From positions 1 through 64,000 of the forward strand of contig CANFUE010000008.1 of the NCBI GenBank assembly GCA_947450115.1: a stretch of DNA of 64,000 nt, in the 5' to 3' direction. Source of the DNA: Acidimicrobiaceae bacterium. Lineage in GTDB: Bacteria > Actinomycetota > Acidimicrobiia > Acidimicrobiales > Ilumatobacteraceae. The translations under genes and the position numbers were made by a program. How positions within the stretch are numbered: position 1 is the first letter of the stretch; the number at the start of each line of letters is the position of its first letter. Of this stretch, positions 11,754 through 20,210 are shown piece after piece. A model generated the notes under the pieces. That model searched no databases. It was not told the DNA's origin and saw only the letters and a list, made by a program, of their open reading frames with translations.

Positions 11754-12674
11754 ATGTCCGACGTCGTCTTTCCAGAGGCTGCCGAGGAATTTTTTAATTG
11801 GTTAATTGTTGAACGCGGACGAGCAGCAAATACGGTTGAGGCGTATCGGCGCGATATTGCTCAGTACTTGTTGTACCTTCGTGATATTCGCAGCACATTG
11901 ATGAAGGCTCAAGTGCAAGATGTGGAAAATTTCCTCTCTCTGCGCTTGGAAAAAGGGGCAGCAAAGTCAAGCCTGGCACGTCAGTTCTCTGCATTGCGAA
12001 TGCTCCATCGTTTCATGGTGGAAGAACGCTTTCGTAAAGATGATCCTGCTGTTGTTGCAGAGGGAATCGGGAAACCTGCAGGCATACCAAAGCCGCTGAG
12101 TGAAGAAGAGATGACGATGTTGATTGGCTCTGTTGTTGGAGACGAACCACAACAGCTACGCGATCGCGCAGTACTTGAGTTTTTGTATGCAACGGGTGCA
12201 CGTGTCTCAGAGGTGTGCGGACTCAATTTGTCAGATCTCGACATGGAGTCGTCGCTCGTTCGACTCTTTGGAAAAGGATCCAAAGAACGTGTGGTGCCAT
12301 TTGGCTCTATCGCTCACGGTGCTCTTGCTCAATGGATTGCATCTGGTCGCCATGCGCTCATTCCACCGAAGTGGGTACACAGAGATGACTCGCAGGCTGT
12401 TTTTCTTGCCAGTCGCGGGGCGCGTATTAGCCGCCAGGTCATATGGAACATTGTTCGTGATGCAGGATTGCGGGCAAAGATCAATCGCGATATCTCACCT
12501 CATGCTTTGCGGCATTCGTGCGCAACTCACCTTTTGGATCATGGTGCAGACCTGCGTATTGTGCAAGAAATGTTGGGGCACGCTTCTATCTCTACGACTC
12601 AGGTGTATACCCGTGTATCGCAAGAGCGACTGTGGCAAGTTTATGGTGAGTCACACCCCAGGGCGAGGCACTAG
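11754..12674 (+). CDS. xerD: Site-specific tyrosine recombinase XerD
   Basis: 306 residues from ATG 11754. The N-terminal SAM-like DNA-binding domain covers about 1-90 (AANTVEAYRRDIAQYLLYL). The catalytic domain has the expected residues: Arg in ATGARVSEVCGL, Lys in GKGSKERVVPFG, His-x-x-Arg in SPHALRHSCATHLL, His in LGHASISTTQ, and the Tyr nucleophile in VYTRVS. With XerC it resolves chromosome dimers at dif. Position after the NUDIX gene supports XerD; XerC cannot be fully excluded by sequence alone. Confidence 0.9.
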   Translation: MSDVVFPEAAEEFFNWLIVERGRAANTVEAYRRDIAQYLLYLRDIRSTLMKAQVQDVENFLSLRLEKGAAKSSLARQFSALRMLHRFMVEERFRKDDPAVVAEGIGKPAGIPKPLSEEEMTMLIGSVVGDEPQQLRDRAVLEFLYATGARVSEVCGLNLSDLDMESSLVRLFGKGSKERVVPFGSIAHGALAQWIASGRHALIPPKWVHRDDSQAVFLASRGARISRQVIWNIVRDAGLRAKINRDISPHALRHSCATHLLDHGADLRIVQEMLGHASISTTQVYTRVSQERLWQVYGESHPRARH

Positions 12675-12676
12675 AG

Positions 12677-13132
12677 ATGTTGAAGAATATTGAGCACTTG
12701 TATCGGCGTTGGCGAGCGATGGGCGAGGGCTTAGGTTCTGTTACTTCAGATGATGTTGCAATGACGAAAGAGTTGTTGAGCGATGCCGAGTTTGGTTTAT
12801 GGCGCGCGATGTCGAGTGCAGATCAGGTGCATTCTGTGCAAGTCCTACGTATTTTTGAGAAGTGGGAGCCTGATGCAACTCGAGATGAAAAAAGTGCTGC
12901 ATTGCTCCACGATGTGGCTAAAGCTATTTCGCCAATGAGCCGAATGGCGCGAAGTGTGGCAACCATCTGTAGTTTTCGCCGAGAGCGATGGCGGTGGTAT
13001 CGCCATCACGAAGAAATGGGTGTAGAAGCCTTGCAGAGGGTTGGTTCGTCGAAGCGCACCATTGATCTCGTTCGGCGAAGTGCGCTTGATGCGGTTGCTC
13101 TGCGGCTATACGAAGCCGACGACTCGGTGTAG
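12677..13132 (+). CDS. Small HD-domain protein
   Basis: 151 residues. HSVQVLRIF (first His) and ALLHDVAKAISPMSR (HD pair), then RHHEEMGVEAL, give the H...HD...H layout of a minimal HD hydrolase without other domains. HD proteins are usually metal-dependent phosphohydrolases acting on nucleotides; the substrate is unknown. It follows xerD by 2 bp and so is probably cotranscribed. Its stop abuts that of convergent trpS. In Mycobacterium a parA gene precedes scpA in this area; none is seen here. Confidence 0.72.
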   Translation: MLKNIEHLYRRWRAMGEGLGSVTSDDVAMTKELLSDAEFGLWRAMSSADQVHSVQVLRIFEKWEPDATRDEKSAALLHDVAKAISPMSRMARSVATICSFRRERWRWYRHHEEMGVEALQRVGSSKRTIDLVRRSALDAVALRLYEADDSV

Positions 13133-14167
13133 CTATTCCGGCAAGAATCCGACAGCATTTTTGGCGCGAGCCACCGTTGCACTGGCAACTACACGGGCCT
13201 TTTCGGCTCCTACTCGCAAGAGGCGTTGTAGTTCTGCACGGTCATTCATGAGCTCGGAATAACGCTTTTGTATGGGGCTGATCATTGAGCAAATGGCTTC
13301 GCCGGCATCGACTTTCAGTGCGCCGTATTGTGTATAAGAATTCGCTAGTTCTTGTGGTTTTTGCCCGGTAGCTGCCGACAAAATATCGAGCAAGTTAGCA
13401 ATGCCAGGTTTGGTGTCGCGATCATAAGCCACTTCATTGTCGCTATCGGTCACAGCGCGCTTGAACTTCTTCATGATTGAGGCTGGGTCATCGAGAAGAT
13501 AGATGCAGCCTGCTTCATTGGTGGTCGATTTTGACATCTTGTTCGTTGGTTCTTGAAGGTCCATGACGCGCGCACCAAGTGCAGGTGTCACCGCCTTTGG
13601 CAAAACAAATGTTTCACCGAAACGATGATTAAAACGCATTGCTATGTCACGAGTAATTTCAATGTGCTGCTTTTGGTCATCGCCAACGGGAACTTCATCG
13701 GCGTCGTACAGCAATATGTCGGCTGCTTGGAGTGCTGGATACGTAAAGAGGCCTGCAGAAACAAATTCGGCCTCTCGTTTTTGTGACTTGTCTTTGAATT
13801 GCGTCATACGCGACAATTCGCCGTATGAGACAGTGCACTCCATCATCCAAGAAAGTGTGGTGTGTTCAACAACATGGCTTTGCACAAAAACTGTTGCAAC
13901 ATTTGGATCGAGGCCGACGGCAAAGAGCATCGCTGCTAATTCCAAGGTGTTTTGACCAAGCACCCCTGGTGATTCGGTCACAGTGAAGGCGTGGAGGTCG
14001 ACGATTCCATGAAATACGTCATTTTGATGTTGTCCATTGACCCACTGTTGGAGGGCTCCTAAGTAATTACCTAGGTGAACAGCGCCGGTTGGTTGGATGC
14101 AAGATAAGACACGAGCCACGGGCGGACTGTAGTCGTCGAAAGGGGTCTCTGGCGAGTATGTTTTCAT
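13133..14167 (-). CDS. trpS: Tryptophanyl-tRNA synthetase
   Basis: 344 residues, normal for a class I TrpRS. IQPTGAVHLGNYLGAL (residues ~24-39) contains the HIGH-type motif, and NKMSKST is the KMSKS loop. VDLHAFT and CTVSYGELSRMTQFKDKS are further TrpRS blocks. It charges tRNA-Trp in the cytosol. The start lies 2 nt from the divergent GTG start of scpA, so the two 5' ends are packed back to back. No T-box or other leader is visible; there is no room for one. Confidence 0.96.
   Translation of the reverse strand: MKTYSPETPFDDYSPPVARVLSCIQPTGAVHLGNYLGALQQWVNGQHQNDVFHGIVDLHAFTVTESPGVLGQNTLELAAMLFAVGLDPNVATVFVQSHVVEHTTLSWMMECTVSYGELSRMTQFKDKSQKREAEFVSAGLFTYPALQAADILLYDADEVPVGDDQKQHIEITRDIAMRFNHRFGETFVLPKAVTPALGARVMDLQEPTNKMSKSTTNEAGCIYLLDDPASIMKKFKRAVTDSDNEVAYDRDTKPGIANLLDILSAATGQKPQELANSYTQYGALKVDAGEAICSMISPIQKRYSELMNDRAELQRLLRVGAEKARVVASATVARAKNAVGFLPE
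14157..14162 (+). promoter_or_regulatory. Candidate -10 (TATGTT) of scpA
   Basis: TATGTT ends 7 nt before GTG 14170. It lies inside the first codons of the divergent trpS gene. It supports GTG over the in-frame ATG at 14158, which falls within the hexamer. Confidence 0.4.
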
Positions 14168-14169
14168 AT

Positions 14170-14949
14170 GTGAGTTATGACGTCTCCACGGCCGTATTTG
14201 AGGGCCCTTTCGACCTTCTCTTGCACCTCATTTTGAGGGAGCAGGTCGATATTCATGAAGTCTCGCTCAGCACCATTGTCGACGCCTATCTCACCGAAAT
14301 TGAGAAGATGCAGGACCTCGACCTCGATATTGCAACAGAATTTCTGCTCATTGCCTCCACGCTGGTGGAACTCAAGGCACGGCGCTTATTGCCCGGCAAA
14401 GAAAACATCGACCTTGACGAAGAATTCGCCTTGTGGGAAGAGCGCGATCTGTTGCTCGCCCGCCTTCTGGAATGCAAGACGTTTAAAGATGTATCGCTGG
14501 TGTTTCAGCAGTTAGCAGACCTGGCCGACAGGGCATTTCCTCGCACCACCGGGCCCGATGAGAGATTCTCACAGCTTCTGCCCGACTTGATGGAAGGAGT
14601 GACCCCACAAAAGTTGCACAAAGCAATGCTGAAGGCGCTTGCTCCGAAGCCAGAACCACACATTGACCTCTTCCACGTAGCACCGGTTCGGTTGAGCGTT
14701 TCTGAAGCCGTCAGTGAGTTAATGGATTCCTTGCCAAGTATGAAGGCAATTACGTTCCGCAATCTCACCCGTGGTCATGAAGTACGTCTTGAAGTGGTGG
14801 TGAGGTTCCTGGCCATTTTGGAAATTTATAAGCAAGGTTTCATCGAGCTCAGTCAAGACGACCGATTTGGCGATATTGAAATCCTTTGGATTGGCGATGA
14901 AGGTTTCGCTTCAGTCAATTCATTCTCCATCGACGATTATGAAGGTTAA
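14170..14949 (+). CDS. scpA: Condensin kleisin subunit ScpA
   Basis: 259 residues from GTG 14170, giving the family N-terminus MSYDVSTAVFEGPFDLLLHL. The N-terminal block FEGPFDLLLHLILREQVDIHEVSL and LLIASTLVELKARRLLP bind the SMC neck; a C-terminal winged helix (about 190-255) binds the SMC head. ScpA joins SMC and ScpB to organise and segregate the chromosome. ATG 14158 in the same frame is an alternative but would overlap trpS by 10 bp. scpB follows by 14 bp. Confidence 0.93.
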   Translation: MSYDVSTAVFEGPFDLLLHLILREQVDIHEVSLSTIVDAYLTEIEKMQDLDLDIATEFLLIASTLVELKARRLLPGKENIDLDEEFALWEERDLLLARLLECKTFKDVSLVFQQLADLADRAFPRTTGPDERFSQLLPDLMEGVTPQKLHKAMLKALAPKPEPHIDLFHVAPVRLSVSEAVSELMDSLPSMKAITFRNLTRGHEVRLEVVVRFLAILEIYKQGFIELSQDDRFGDIEILWIGDEGFASVNSFSIDDYEG

Positions 14950-14963
14950 GTAGAAAGTTTCAC

Positions 14964-15605
14964 ATGTCAGACGAATTGCTCAATATGAACGATGATGCTT
15001 CATTTATCACCCCTGAAATCATCCGGGCGATGGAAGGTATTTTGATGGTGGCAATTGAACCTGTACCTGCTGAATTGCTCGCGCAATTATTCGAAGTGTC
15101 GGTCTCCATTATCGAAGAAATGGCCGCTCAATTGAGCGCCGTCTATGAAGAAGCCGGACACGGCTTTCAGCTCATTGCGGTGGCCGGTGGATATCGTTTC
15201 CAAAGTCATCCAGCTGTTTCTGCTTACGTGGAACGTTTTGTGCTCGATGGACAACGAGCTCGTCTTTCGGCTGCGGCATTAGAAACTTTGGCAATTGTCG
15301 CATACAAGCAACCCATTTCTCGTTTGCAAATTGCTTCTGTGCGTGGTGTTGACCCCGATGCTGTTTTACGCACATTGCATTCCCGTGGCTACGTAGAGCA
15401 TCGTGGTAATGACGATGGGCCCGGCCAGGCGGTGCTGTGGGGCACAACACAACTTTTCCTCGAGAAGTTAGGCATTAACTCGCTGGGCGAGTTGCCACCT
15501 CTAGCGGAATTTGTTCCAGATGCGAGCGTTGTTGAGGCTCTAGAAAATACCTTGCGTATTTCTCCACTTGATGATGCAGGCTCTGCACCAGATCAAAATC
15601 TGTGA
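14964..15605 (+). CDS. scpB: Condensin subunit ScpB
   Basis: 213 residues. Two winged-helix units: AMEGILMVAIEPVPAELLAQLF with GFQLIAVAGGYRFQSHP, then LSAAALETLAIVAYKQPISR and VRGVDPDAVLRTLHSRGYVEHRG, the best conserved ScpB block. It dimerises and binds ScpA in the SMC complex. Stop overlaps the rluB start (GTGA), so the scpA-scpB-rluB unit is translationally linked, as in most Gram-positive bacteria. Confidence 0.94.
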   Translation: MSDELLNMNDDASFITPEIIRAMEGILMVAIEPVPAELLAQLFEVSVSIIEEMAAQLSAVYEEAGHGFQLIAVAGGYRFQSHPAVSAYVERFVLDGQRARLSAAALETLAIVAYKQPISRLQIASVRGVDPDAVLRTLHSRGYVEHRGNDDGPGQAVLWGTTQLFLEKLGINSLGELPPLAEFVPDASVVEALENTLRISPLDDAGSAPDQNL

Positions 15606-16372
15606 CAGAAATGTCAGATCATTCATCGCACGACGACACCGAATTGCACGAAGGCGAACGCTTGCAGAAAATTCTTGCTGCTTTGGGTTGGGGTAGCAGA
15701 AGAGTTTGTGAAGATCTCATCATTGAAGAGAGGGTGACGGTCAACAATGAGATCGCCATTCTTGGTCGTCGAGTCGACCCACTTGTCGACTTGATTTGTG
15801 TCGACGGAGCGCCTGTGGGGGCACGACCCGACTTTGTTTATTACTTATTGAACAAACCAAGTGGAGTGATATGTACGGCGAGCGACCCACAAGGACGTGA
15901 AACCGTGATCGACTTAGTGCCGAGTGAACCTCGCGTCTTTTCCGTTGGGCGATTAGATTTCGACACTGAAGGTCTGTTGTTGCTCACGAATGATGGCGAA
16001 TTAACGCAATTTCTCACTCATCCAAGCCAGGGCGTCGAGAAAGAGTATTTGGTGATGCTTCATGGTTCGCCACGTTTGTCCGATAAGGCACTGCACAAAT
16101 TACGCATTGGTGTTGAACTTGAAGATGGGGTGACCGCTCCAGCAAAAGTGAGCCAACGCAGCGACAACACCGTGACTGTTGTTATTCACGAAGGACGCAA
16201 TCGCCAGGTGCGGCGAATGTTTGAGGCTATTGGTGAAGAAGTGCAACGTCTTGTGCGTGTCCGTATAGGTCCGCTAGTTGACAACAAGCTGAAGCCCGGA
16301 GTGTGGCGTGACCTCACTCTTGCAGAGCGGAAATCGCTCAGTGAATTTATGTCGAAATCATCTCGGCGCTAG
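15602..16372 (+). CDS. rluB: 23S rRNA pseudouridine synthase RluB type
   Basis: 256 residues. An S4 domain (about 15-65, ERLQKILAALGWGSRRVCEDLI) precedes the synthase domain: LLNKPSGVICTASDPQGRETV, the catalytic block SVGRLDFDTEGLLLLTNDG (Asp in GRLD), KEYLV and HEGRNRQVRRMFEAIG. RluB converts U2605 (E. coli numbering) of 23S rRNA to pseudouridine. GTG 15602 overlaps the scpB stop; ATG 15611 is an alternative. Neighbourhood supports RluB over RsuA. Confidence 0.92.
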   Translation: MTEMSDHSSHDDTELHEGERLQKILAALGWGSRRVCEDLIIEERVTVNNEIAILGRRVDPLVDLICVDGAPVGARPDFVYYLLNKPSGVICTASDPQGRETVIDLVPSEPRVFSVGRLDFDTEGLLLLTNDGELTQFLTHPSQGVEKEYLVMLHGSPRLSDKALHKLRIGVELEDGVTAPAKVSQRSDNTVTVVIHEGRNRQVRRMFEAIGEEVQRLVRVRIGPLVDNKLKPGVWRDLTLAERKSLSEFMSKSSRR

Positions 16373-16385
16373 ATACCCCGATCGC

Positions 16386-16391
16386 TAGAGT
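16386..16391 (+). promoter_or_regulatory. -10 hexamer (TAGAGT) of tyrA
   Basis: TAGAGT ends 6 nt before GTG 16398; no Shine-Dalgarno. Leaderless geometry. Confidence 0.6.
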
Positions 16392-16397
16392 AGAGAC

Positions 16398-17450
16398 GTG
16401 TCGGTACAGCAAAGCGTCAATATTGTGGGTCTGGGGCTCATTGGCGGCTCAATTGCTGCACGCCTCACCCAGGAAGGCTTTCGCGTTCAGGGAATTGACC
16501 CGTTAGCGAGTCGTCAAGAGGAAGCACTTGATTTTGGGTACATTTCATCAGTAGGTCTCGATGTCGATGCGCACATCACCTTTGTATCGGTACCGGTTTC
16601 GCAACTCGCCACCGAAGTTGAATCGGCGCTGCGAGCAACCAAAGGGATAGTGACCGATGTTGGCAGCGTGAAGGCTCCCGTCGTGCAGGCAATATCTGAT
16701 GTCCGTTTCGTGGGTGGGCACCCGATGGCTGGTTCTGAGCTAGAAGGCATCCAAGGAGCAGACGCTGAGCTTTTTGAAGGCGCTACCTGGATCCTCACTC
16801 CCACTGACCTGACCGACGATCGAGTATTCGCGGAAGTGGCTTCCATTGTTCAACTCATGGGTGCAAATATTCTCGCAGTGTCGGCAGAGCACCACGATCG
16901 ACTCATCGCGGTGGTGAGTCATGTTCCGCATTTGGCGGCCGCGACTCTCATGAGTGTTGCCGATGCTCGGTCAGAAGAGCACGCATCGGTCTTGCGTATG
17001 GCTGCTGGAGGCTTTCGCGATATGACGCGAATTGCGTCGAGCAAGCCCGGTATCTGGCTCGATATCTGTCGGGAAAATCGTGCAGCAATTTTAGAAACTC
17101 TCGACGACTTCATCGCCGAATTAGTACAACTGCGTGTCATCATTGAGGGCACGAAAACAGTGGAGCTCGAAACGTTTCTCTCTAAGGCGAGAAAAGCAAG
17201 ATCGCATCTACCGGCTCGTGTTCGCTCGTTGGAAGACGTTGAGGAAATCCGTATTCCCATTCCCGACCGGCCAGGAGCCGCGGCAGAAATATTCACCCTG
17301 GCCGCCGCCCTCAATGTCAACTTGGCAAGTTTTGAAGTGGTGCACTCAGCTGAAGGCGAACGTGGTGTAGCCATCGTGCTTGTTGACAAATCTCAGGTCG
17401 AGCTGTTGCGAGGTGGCCTGATTGGTCGTGGCTTTAAGCCGGGTCGTTAG
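16398..17450 (+). CDS. tyrA: Prephenate dehydrogenase with ACT domain
   Basis: 350 residues. N-terminal NAD(P) fold begins IVGLGLIGGSIAARL (9-23). TDVGSVKAP, VGGHPMAGSE and SVLRMAAGGFRDMTRIASSKPGIW are TyrA-family blocks that bind prephenate. A C-terminal ACT domain (about 285-350, IPIPDRPGAAAEIFTLAA) is likely a tyrosine-sensing element. It oxidatively decarboxylates prephenate to 4-hydroxyphenylpyruvate in tyrosine synthesis. The gene has its own leaderless-type promoter and is followed 1 bp later by aroA, pairing two aromatic pathway genes. Confidence 0.93.
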   Translation: MSVQQSVNIVGLGLIGGSIAARLTQEGFRVQGIDPLASRQEEALDFGYISSVGLDVDAHITFVSVPVSQLATEVESALRATKGIVTDVGSVKAPVVQAISDVRFVGGHPMAGSELEGIQGADAELFEGATWILTPTDLTDDRVFAEVASIVQLMGANILAVSAEHHDRLIAVVSHVPHLAAATLMSVADARSEEHASVLRMAAGGFRDMTRIASSKPGIWLDICRENRAAILETLDDFIAELVQLRVIIEGTKTVELETFLSKARKARSHLPARVRSLEDVEEIRIPIPDRPGAAAEIFTLAAALNVNLASFEVVHSAEGERGVAIVLVDKSQVELLRGGLIGRGFKPGR

Positions 17451-17451
17451 T

Positions 17452-18753
17452 GTGGCCCATCTTCGTTTAGAAACAGCACGAGGACCGCTTCATTGTTCGG
17501 TGGAAGTTCCAGGTTCAAAAAGCATTGCGAATCGGGCGCTCATCTGTGCAGCACTTGCTGGTGAAGGTTCAACTGTTACAAATATCCCGGGTGGCGACGA
17601 CACCGTTGCAATGCTCGATGGTCTACGTGCACTAGGCCTCGTGATTTCTCAAGCGAACGAAACAGTTAGTTTTTCTTCATCGCTCGACCTAGAGAACACT
17701 GATGAGGTCAATATTCATGCTGCACTGGCTGGCACGTCATCGCGCTTTCTCACCGCACTCGGAGCGCTACGTAAGGGCAATACGTGCATCGATGGTTTTG
17801 AAGCCTTGCGAAAACGTCCGATGGAAGATCTCCATGTTGCTCTAGGGAATCTCGGTGCGAATGTGTCAAGTTCATTAGAGAAGTATTCGCTTCCCGTTGT
17901 AGTGAACGGTGCCGATGTCCACGGTGGAGAACTCACATTGTCGAGTTCTGTTTCCAGTCAGTTTTCCAGTGCCATATTGCTGATTTCGCCCTATCTCACT
18001 AGCGGTCTCATATTGAACATTGAAGGCAATCGCATCTCTGAGTCATACGTGATGATGACCATTGGCGTGATGTTGGCATTCGGTGTAGACGTCACAGTAG
18101 AGGAGCGCGATGAAAAGCTTTTACGAATTCGGGTTCGGCCAGGAAAATATGCAGCAACCCAATTTGCAGTCGAACCGGATGCTTCTTCTGCTTCATACCC
18201 GCTCGCTGCAATCGCAATCTGCGGGGGCGAAGTGTTCATACCCGGCATGAAGCAAGATTCTCTCCAGGGGGACACTGGGTTTGTTCCTTTGATGGAAGAG
18301 ATGGGTTGCATTACTCAATGGGTAAATGATGGTGTGAAATTATCTCGCGATCCTCAAGCAGTATTGCGGGGAGTCTCTGTTGACCTGAAAGATATGTCCG
18401 ATTTGGTTCCCACGGTTGCAGCTGTTGCGTTGTTCGCACAGGGAGCGAGCAGTATCTCAGGTGTTGGGTTTATTCGCAATAAAGAAAGCGACAGGTTGGG
18501 CGACTTGGCCTTTGAGTTGCGTAAATGTGATGCAGATGTGGAAGTTCTCGAAGATGGCCTGCGCATTTTGCCACGCCTTCTTTGTGGTGCAGATCTGGGC
18601 ACGCATCATGATCATCGTTTGGCGATGGCCTTTGGACTCGTTGCGCTCAAAGTGTCGGGGGTGACGGTTGAAGACCCGGAAGTCGTCTCAAAGAGTTGGC
18701 CGATGTACTGGGAGATGCGTGAGCAAATGTTACGGTCGTCAGATGGGCGATGA
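17452..18753 (+). CDS. aroA: 3-phosphoshikimate 1-carboxyvinyltransferase (EPSP synthase)
   Basis: 433 residues from GTG 17452, directly after the tyrA stop. Conserved blocks: VPGSKSIANRALICAALA (substrate site, ~20-37), AGTSSRFLTALGAL, ALRKRPMEDL, SSVSSQFSSAILL, PDASSASYPLAAIAI, FIRNKESDRLGDLAFEL and THHDHRLAMAFGL. It joins shikimate-3-phosphate with PEP. Usual partner genes cmk and plsC, often next in actinobacteria, are not here; a HAD gene follows instead, overlapping by 11 bp. Confidence 0.95.
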   Translation: MAHLRLETARGPLHCSVEVPGSKSIANRALICAALAGEGSTVTNIPGGDDTVAMLDGLRALGLVISQANETVSFSSSLDLENTDEVNIHAALAGTSSRFLTALGALRKGNTCIDGFEALRKRPMEDLHVALGNLGANVSSSLEKYSLPVVVNGADVHGGELTLSSSVSSQFSSAILLISPYLTSGLILNIEGNRISESYVMMTIGVMLAFGVDVTVEERDEKLLRIRVRPGKYAATQFAVEPDASSASYPLAAIAICGGEVFIPGMKQDSLQGDTGFVPLMEEMGCITQWVNDGVKLSRDPQAVLRGVSVDLKDMSDLVPTVAAVALFAQGASSISGVGFIRNKESDRLGDLAFELRKCDADVEVLEDGLRILPRLLCGADLGTHHDHRLAMAFGLVALKVSGVTVEDPEVVSKSWPMYWEMREQMLRSSDGR

Positions 18754-19432
18754 ACTAGCAAGTTCTTGGGTGGCGCAGGCGGGGTCAAATGCCTCTGTTC
18801 AAGCTGCAAATACCGTGGCTGCTTTCGACTTCGATGGCACCTTAACTGTGCGTGACACCGTATGGCCCTTTGTTTCGCTGTTGGTGTCAAAGCGAACGGT
18901 CTTGGAAGTATTTGCCTCAGACTTCGTTCGCAATGCGAAAGCAGTGGTCAAACGCGATCGCGACTTTTTGAAGCTAAATGTTCTTGCGAAATCACTCGCG
19001 GGAATGCCTGTGGAAAAGACGAACCGTATTGCCGAGAAATACGCGGATCATGTACTGAGACACTGGATGAGATCCGATACCTGCGCGAGGCTGAGGTGGC
19101 ACCAAAGAGAAGGACACACAGTTGTTCTTGTATCGGCTTCGTTTGAAAATTATCTCGCTCCGATAGCGAGCAAAATAGGGGTATCCCACGTGCTTGCTAC
19201 TCGTCTTGAAGTGTTTGAAAGCTCGACGGGTATTGAAATCTTGAGCGGGAATCTATTCGGTGAGAATTGTCGTGGGGTCGAAAAGGTCCAACGATTCCGT
19301 GAATGGGCCGCATCCCAACCAGGATCCGTCTTTCGTTATGCCTACGGAGACTCAGCTGGCGACCATGAGTTGCTGCAGGCATCTGGAGAAGCGATGTGGG
19401 TGAAACATGAAACCCTCCGTCCTGCGCCTTGA
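18743..19432 (+). CDS. HAD-IB family hydrolase (SerB-like)
   Basis: 229 residues from ATG 18743. Motif I is FDFDGTLTVRDT (about 32-43), motif II VVLVSASFENYL (~133-144), and motif IV YAYGDSAGDHELL (~203-215). The family includes phosphoserine phosphatases and lysophosphatidate-type phosphatases; the HAD-IB proteins next to aroA/plsC in actinobacteria have no settled substrate. It overlaps the aroA end by 11 bp and the DUF5522 gene by 26 bp, so it belongs to this operon. Confidence 0.8.
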   Translation: MGDELASSWVAQAGSNASVQAANTVAAFDFDGTLTVRDTVWPFVSLLVSKRTVLEVFASDFVRNAKAVVKRDRDFLKLNVLAKSLAGMPVEKTNRIAEKYADHVLRHWMRSDTCARLRWHQREGHTVVLVSASFENYLAPIASKIGVSHVLATRLEVFESSTGIEILSGNLFGENCRGVEKVQRFREWAASQPGSVFRYAYGDSAGDHELLQASGEAMWVKHETLRPAP

Positions 19433-19655
19433 CTTTTTGTTCAAACCGATTCCTGCTCGGTTGCCGCAAGGGAGCTCAGAACAAGCAGAGAAACTCCGAA
19501 TCACTATTCTTGAGGAGCATCGCAAGGCCGTTGAAAAGGGAGATCCGGTGTACATCGACCCCGTCACACGACGCAGTGTGATGACGGCCGCATTTTTGGC
19601 ATCACGAGCAACTTGCTGCACCAGCGGTTGTAGACATTGTCCGTACGAGCCCTAA
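19407..19655 (+). CDS. DUF5522 family cysteine-rich protein
   Basis: 82 residues. The C-terminal signature YIDPVTRRSVMTAAFLASRATCCTSG followed by CRHCPYEP matches the DUF5522 pattern (DPxTG...CCGxGCRHCPY), with four clustered cysteines that could bind metal. Function is unknown. The start overlaps the HAD gene by 26 bp, giving tight coupling. The conserved glycine after CC is replaced by Thr here (CCTSGCRHC). Confidence 0.7.
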   Translation: MKPSVLRLDFLFKPIPARLPQGSSEQAEKLRITILEEHRKAVEKGDPVYIDPVTRRSVMTAAFLASRATCCTSGCRHCPYEP

Positions 19656-19702
19656 ACGGCTACGTTTGTAGTGTCGCGCGGTAGAAGCCGCCTCATACAT
19701 TT

Positions 19703-19707
19703 AGGAG
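19703..19707 (+). promoter_or_regulatory. Shine-Dalgarno (AGGAG) deciding the phosphoribosyltransferase start
   Basis: AGGAG lies 5 nt before GTG 19713 and argues against the upstream in-frame start at 19671. Confidence 0.55.
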
Positions 19708-19712
19708 CAATT

Positions 19713-20210
19713 GTGTCGCAACAGCGAGAGATCCTCACGTGGGAAGGTTTCGGGGTCGCATCACATGATCTCGCACTCAAGATTGCTGCGAGTGGCTTTG
19801 AGCCCGACATGATTTTAGCTATTGCTCGAGGCGGATTATTCCTTGCCGGAGCACTTGGCTATTCACTCGCTGTGAAAAATACGTACACCATGAACGTTGA
19901 GTTCTACACGGGTGTGAATACGCGGCTTGATATGCCGATGATTCTTCCTCCCGTTCCCGATTTTGAAGAAGTGAAAGATGCAAAAATCTTGATCGTCGAC
20001 GACGTTGCCGATACGGGCCACACTTTGAAGTTGGTCAAAGAGTTCTGTAACGGCCGTGTCGCTGAATCGCGCATTGTTGCTCTCTACGAAAAGTCCCACT
20101 CAGTAGTCCATTGTGACTATGTGTGGAAGCAAACAGATGAGTGGATTAACTTCCCATGGAGCGACCGCGAGCCAGTGGTGAAGAAAGCGAACATGGTGCT
20201 CGACGCCTAA
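19713..20210 (+). CDS. Phosphoribosyltransferase (xanthine/hypoxanthine-guanine type)
   Basis: 165 residues from GTG 19713. The PRPP loop is AKILIVDDVADTGHTLKLV (about 90-108). An early block ILAIARGGLFLAGALGYSLAV forms the PPi-binding loop, and C-terminal DYVWKQTDEWINFPW resembles the base-binding hood of Gpt/Hpt-like enzymes. It likely salvages a purine base with PRPP in the cytosol; which base cannot be told. The stop shares a CTAA tetramer with the convergent oxidoreductase gene. Confidence 0.82.
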   Translation: MSQQREILTWEGFGVASHDLALKIAASGFEPDMILAIARGGLFLAGALGYSLAVKNTYTMNVEFYTGVNTRLDMPMILPPVPDFEEVKDAKILIVDDVADTGHTLKLVKEFCNGRVAESRIVALYEKSHSVVHCDYVWKQTDEWINFPWSDREPVVKKANMVLDA

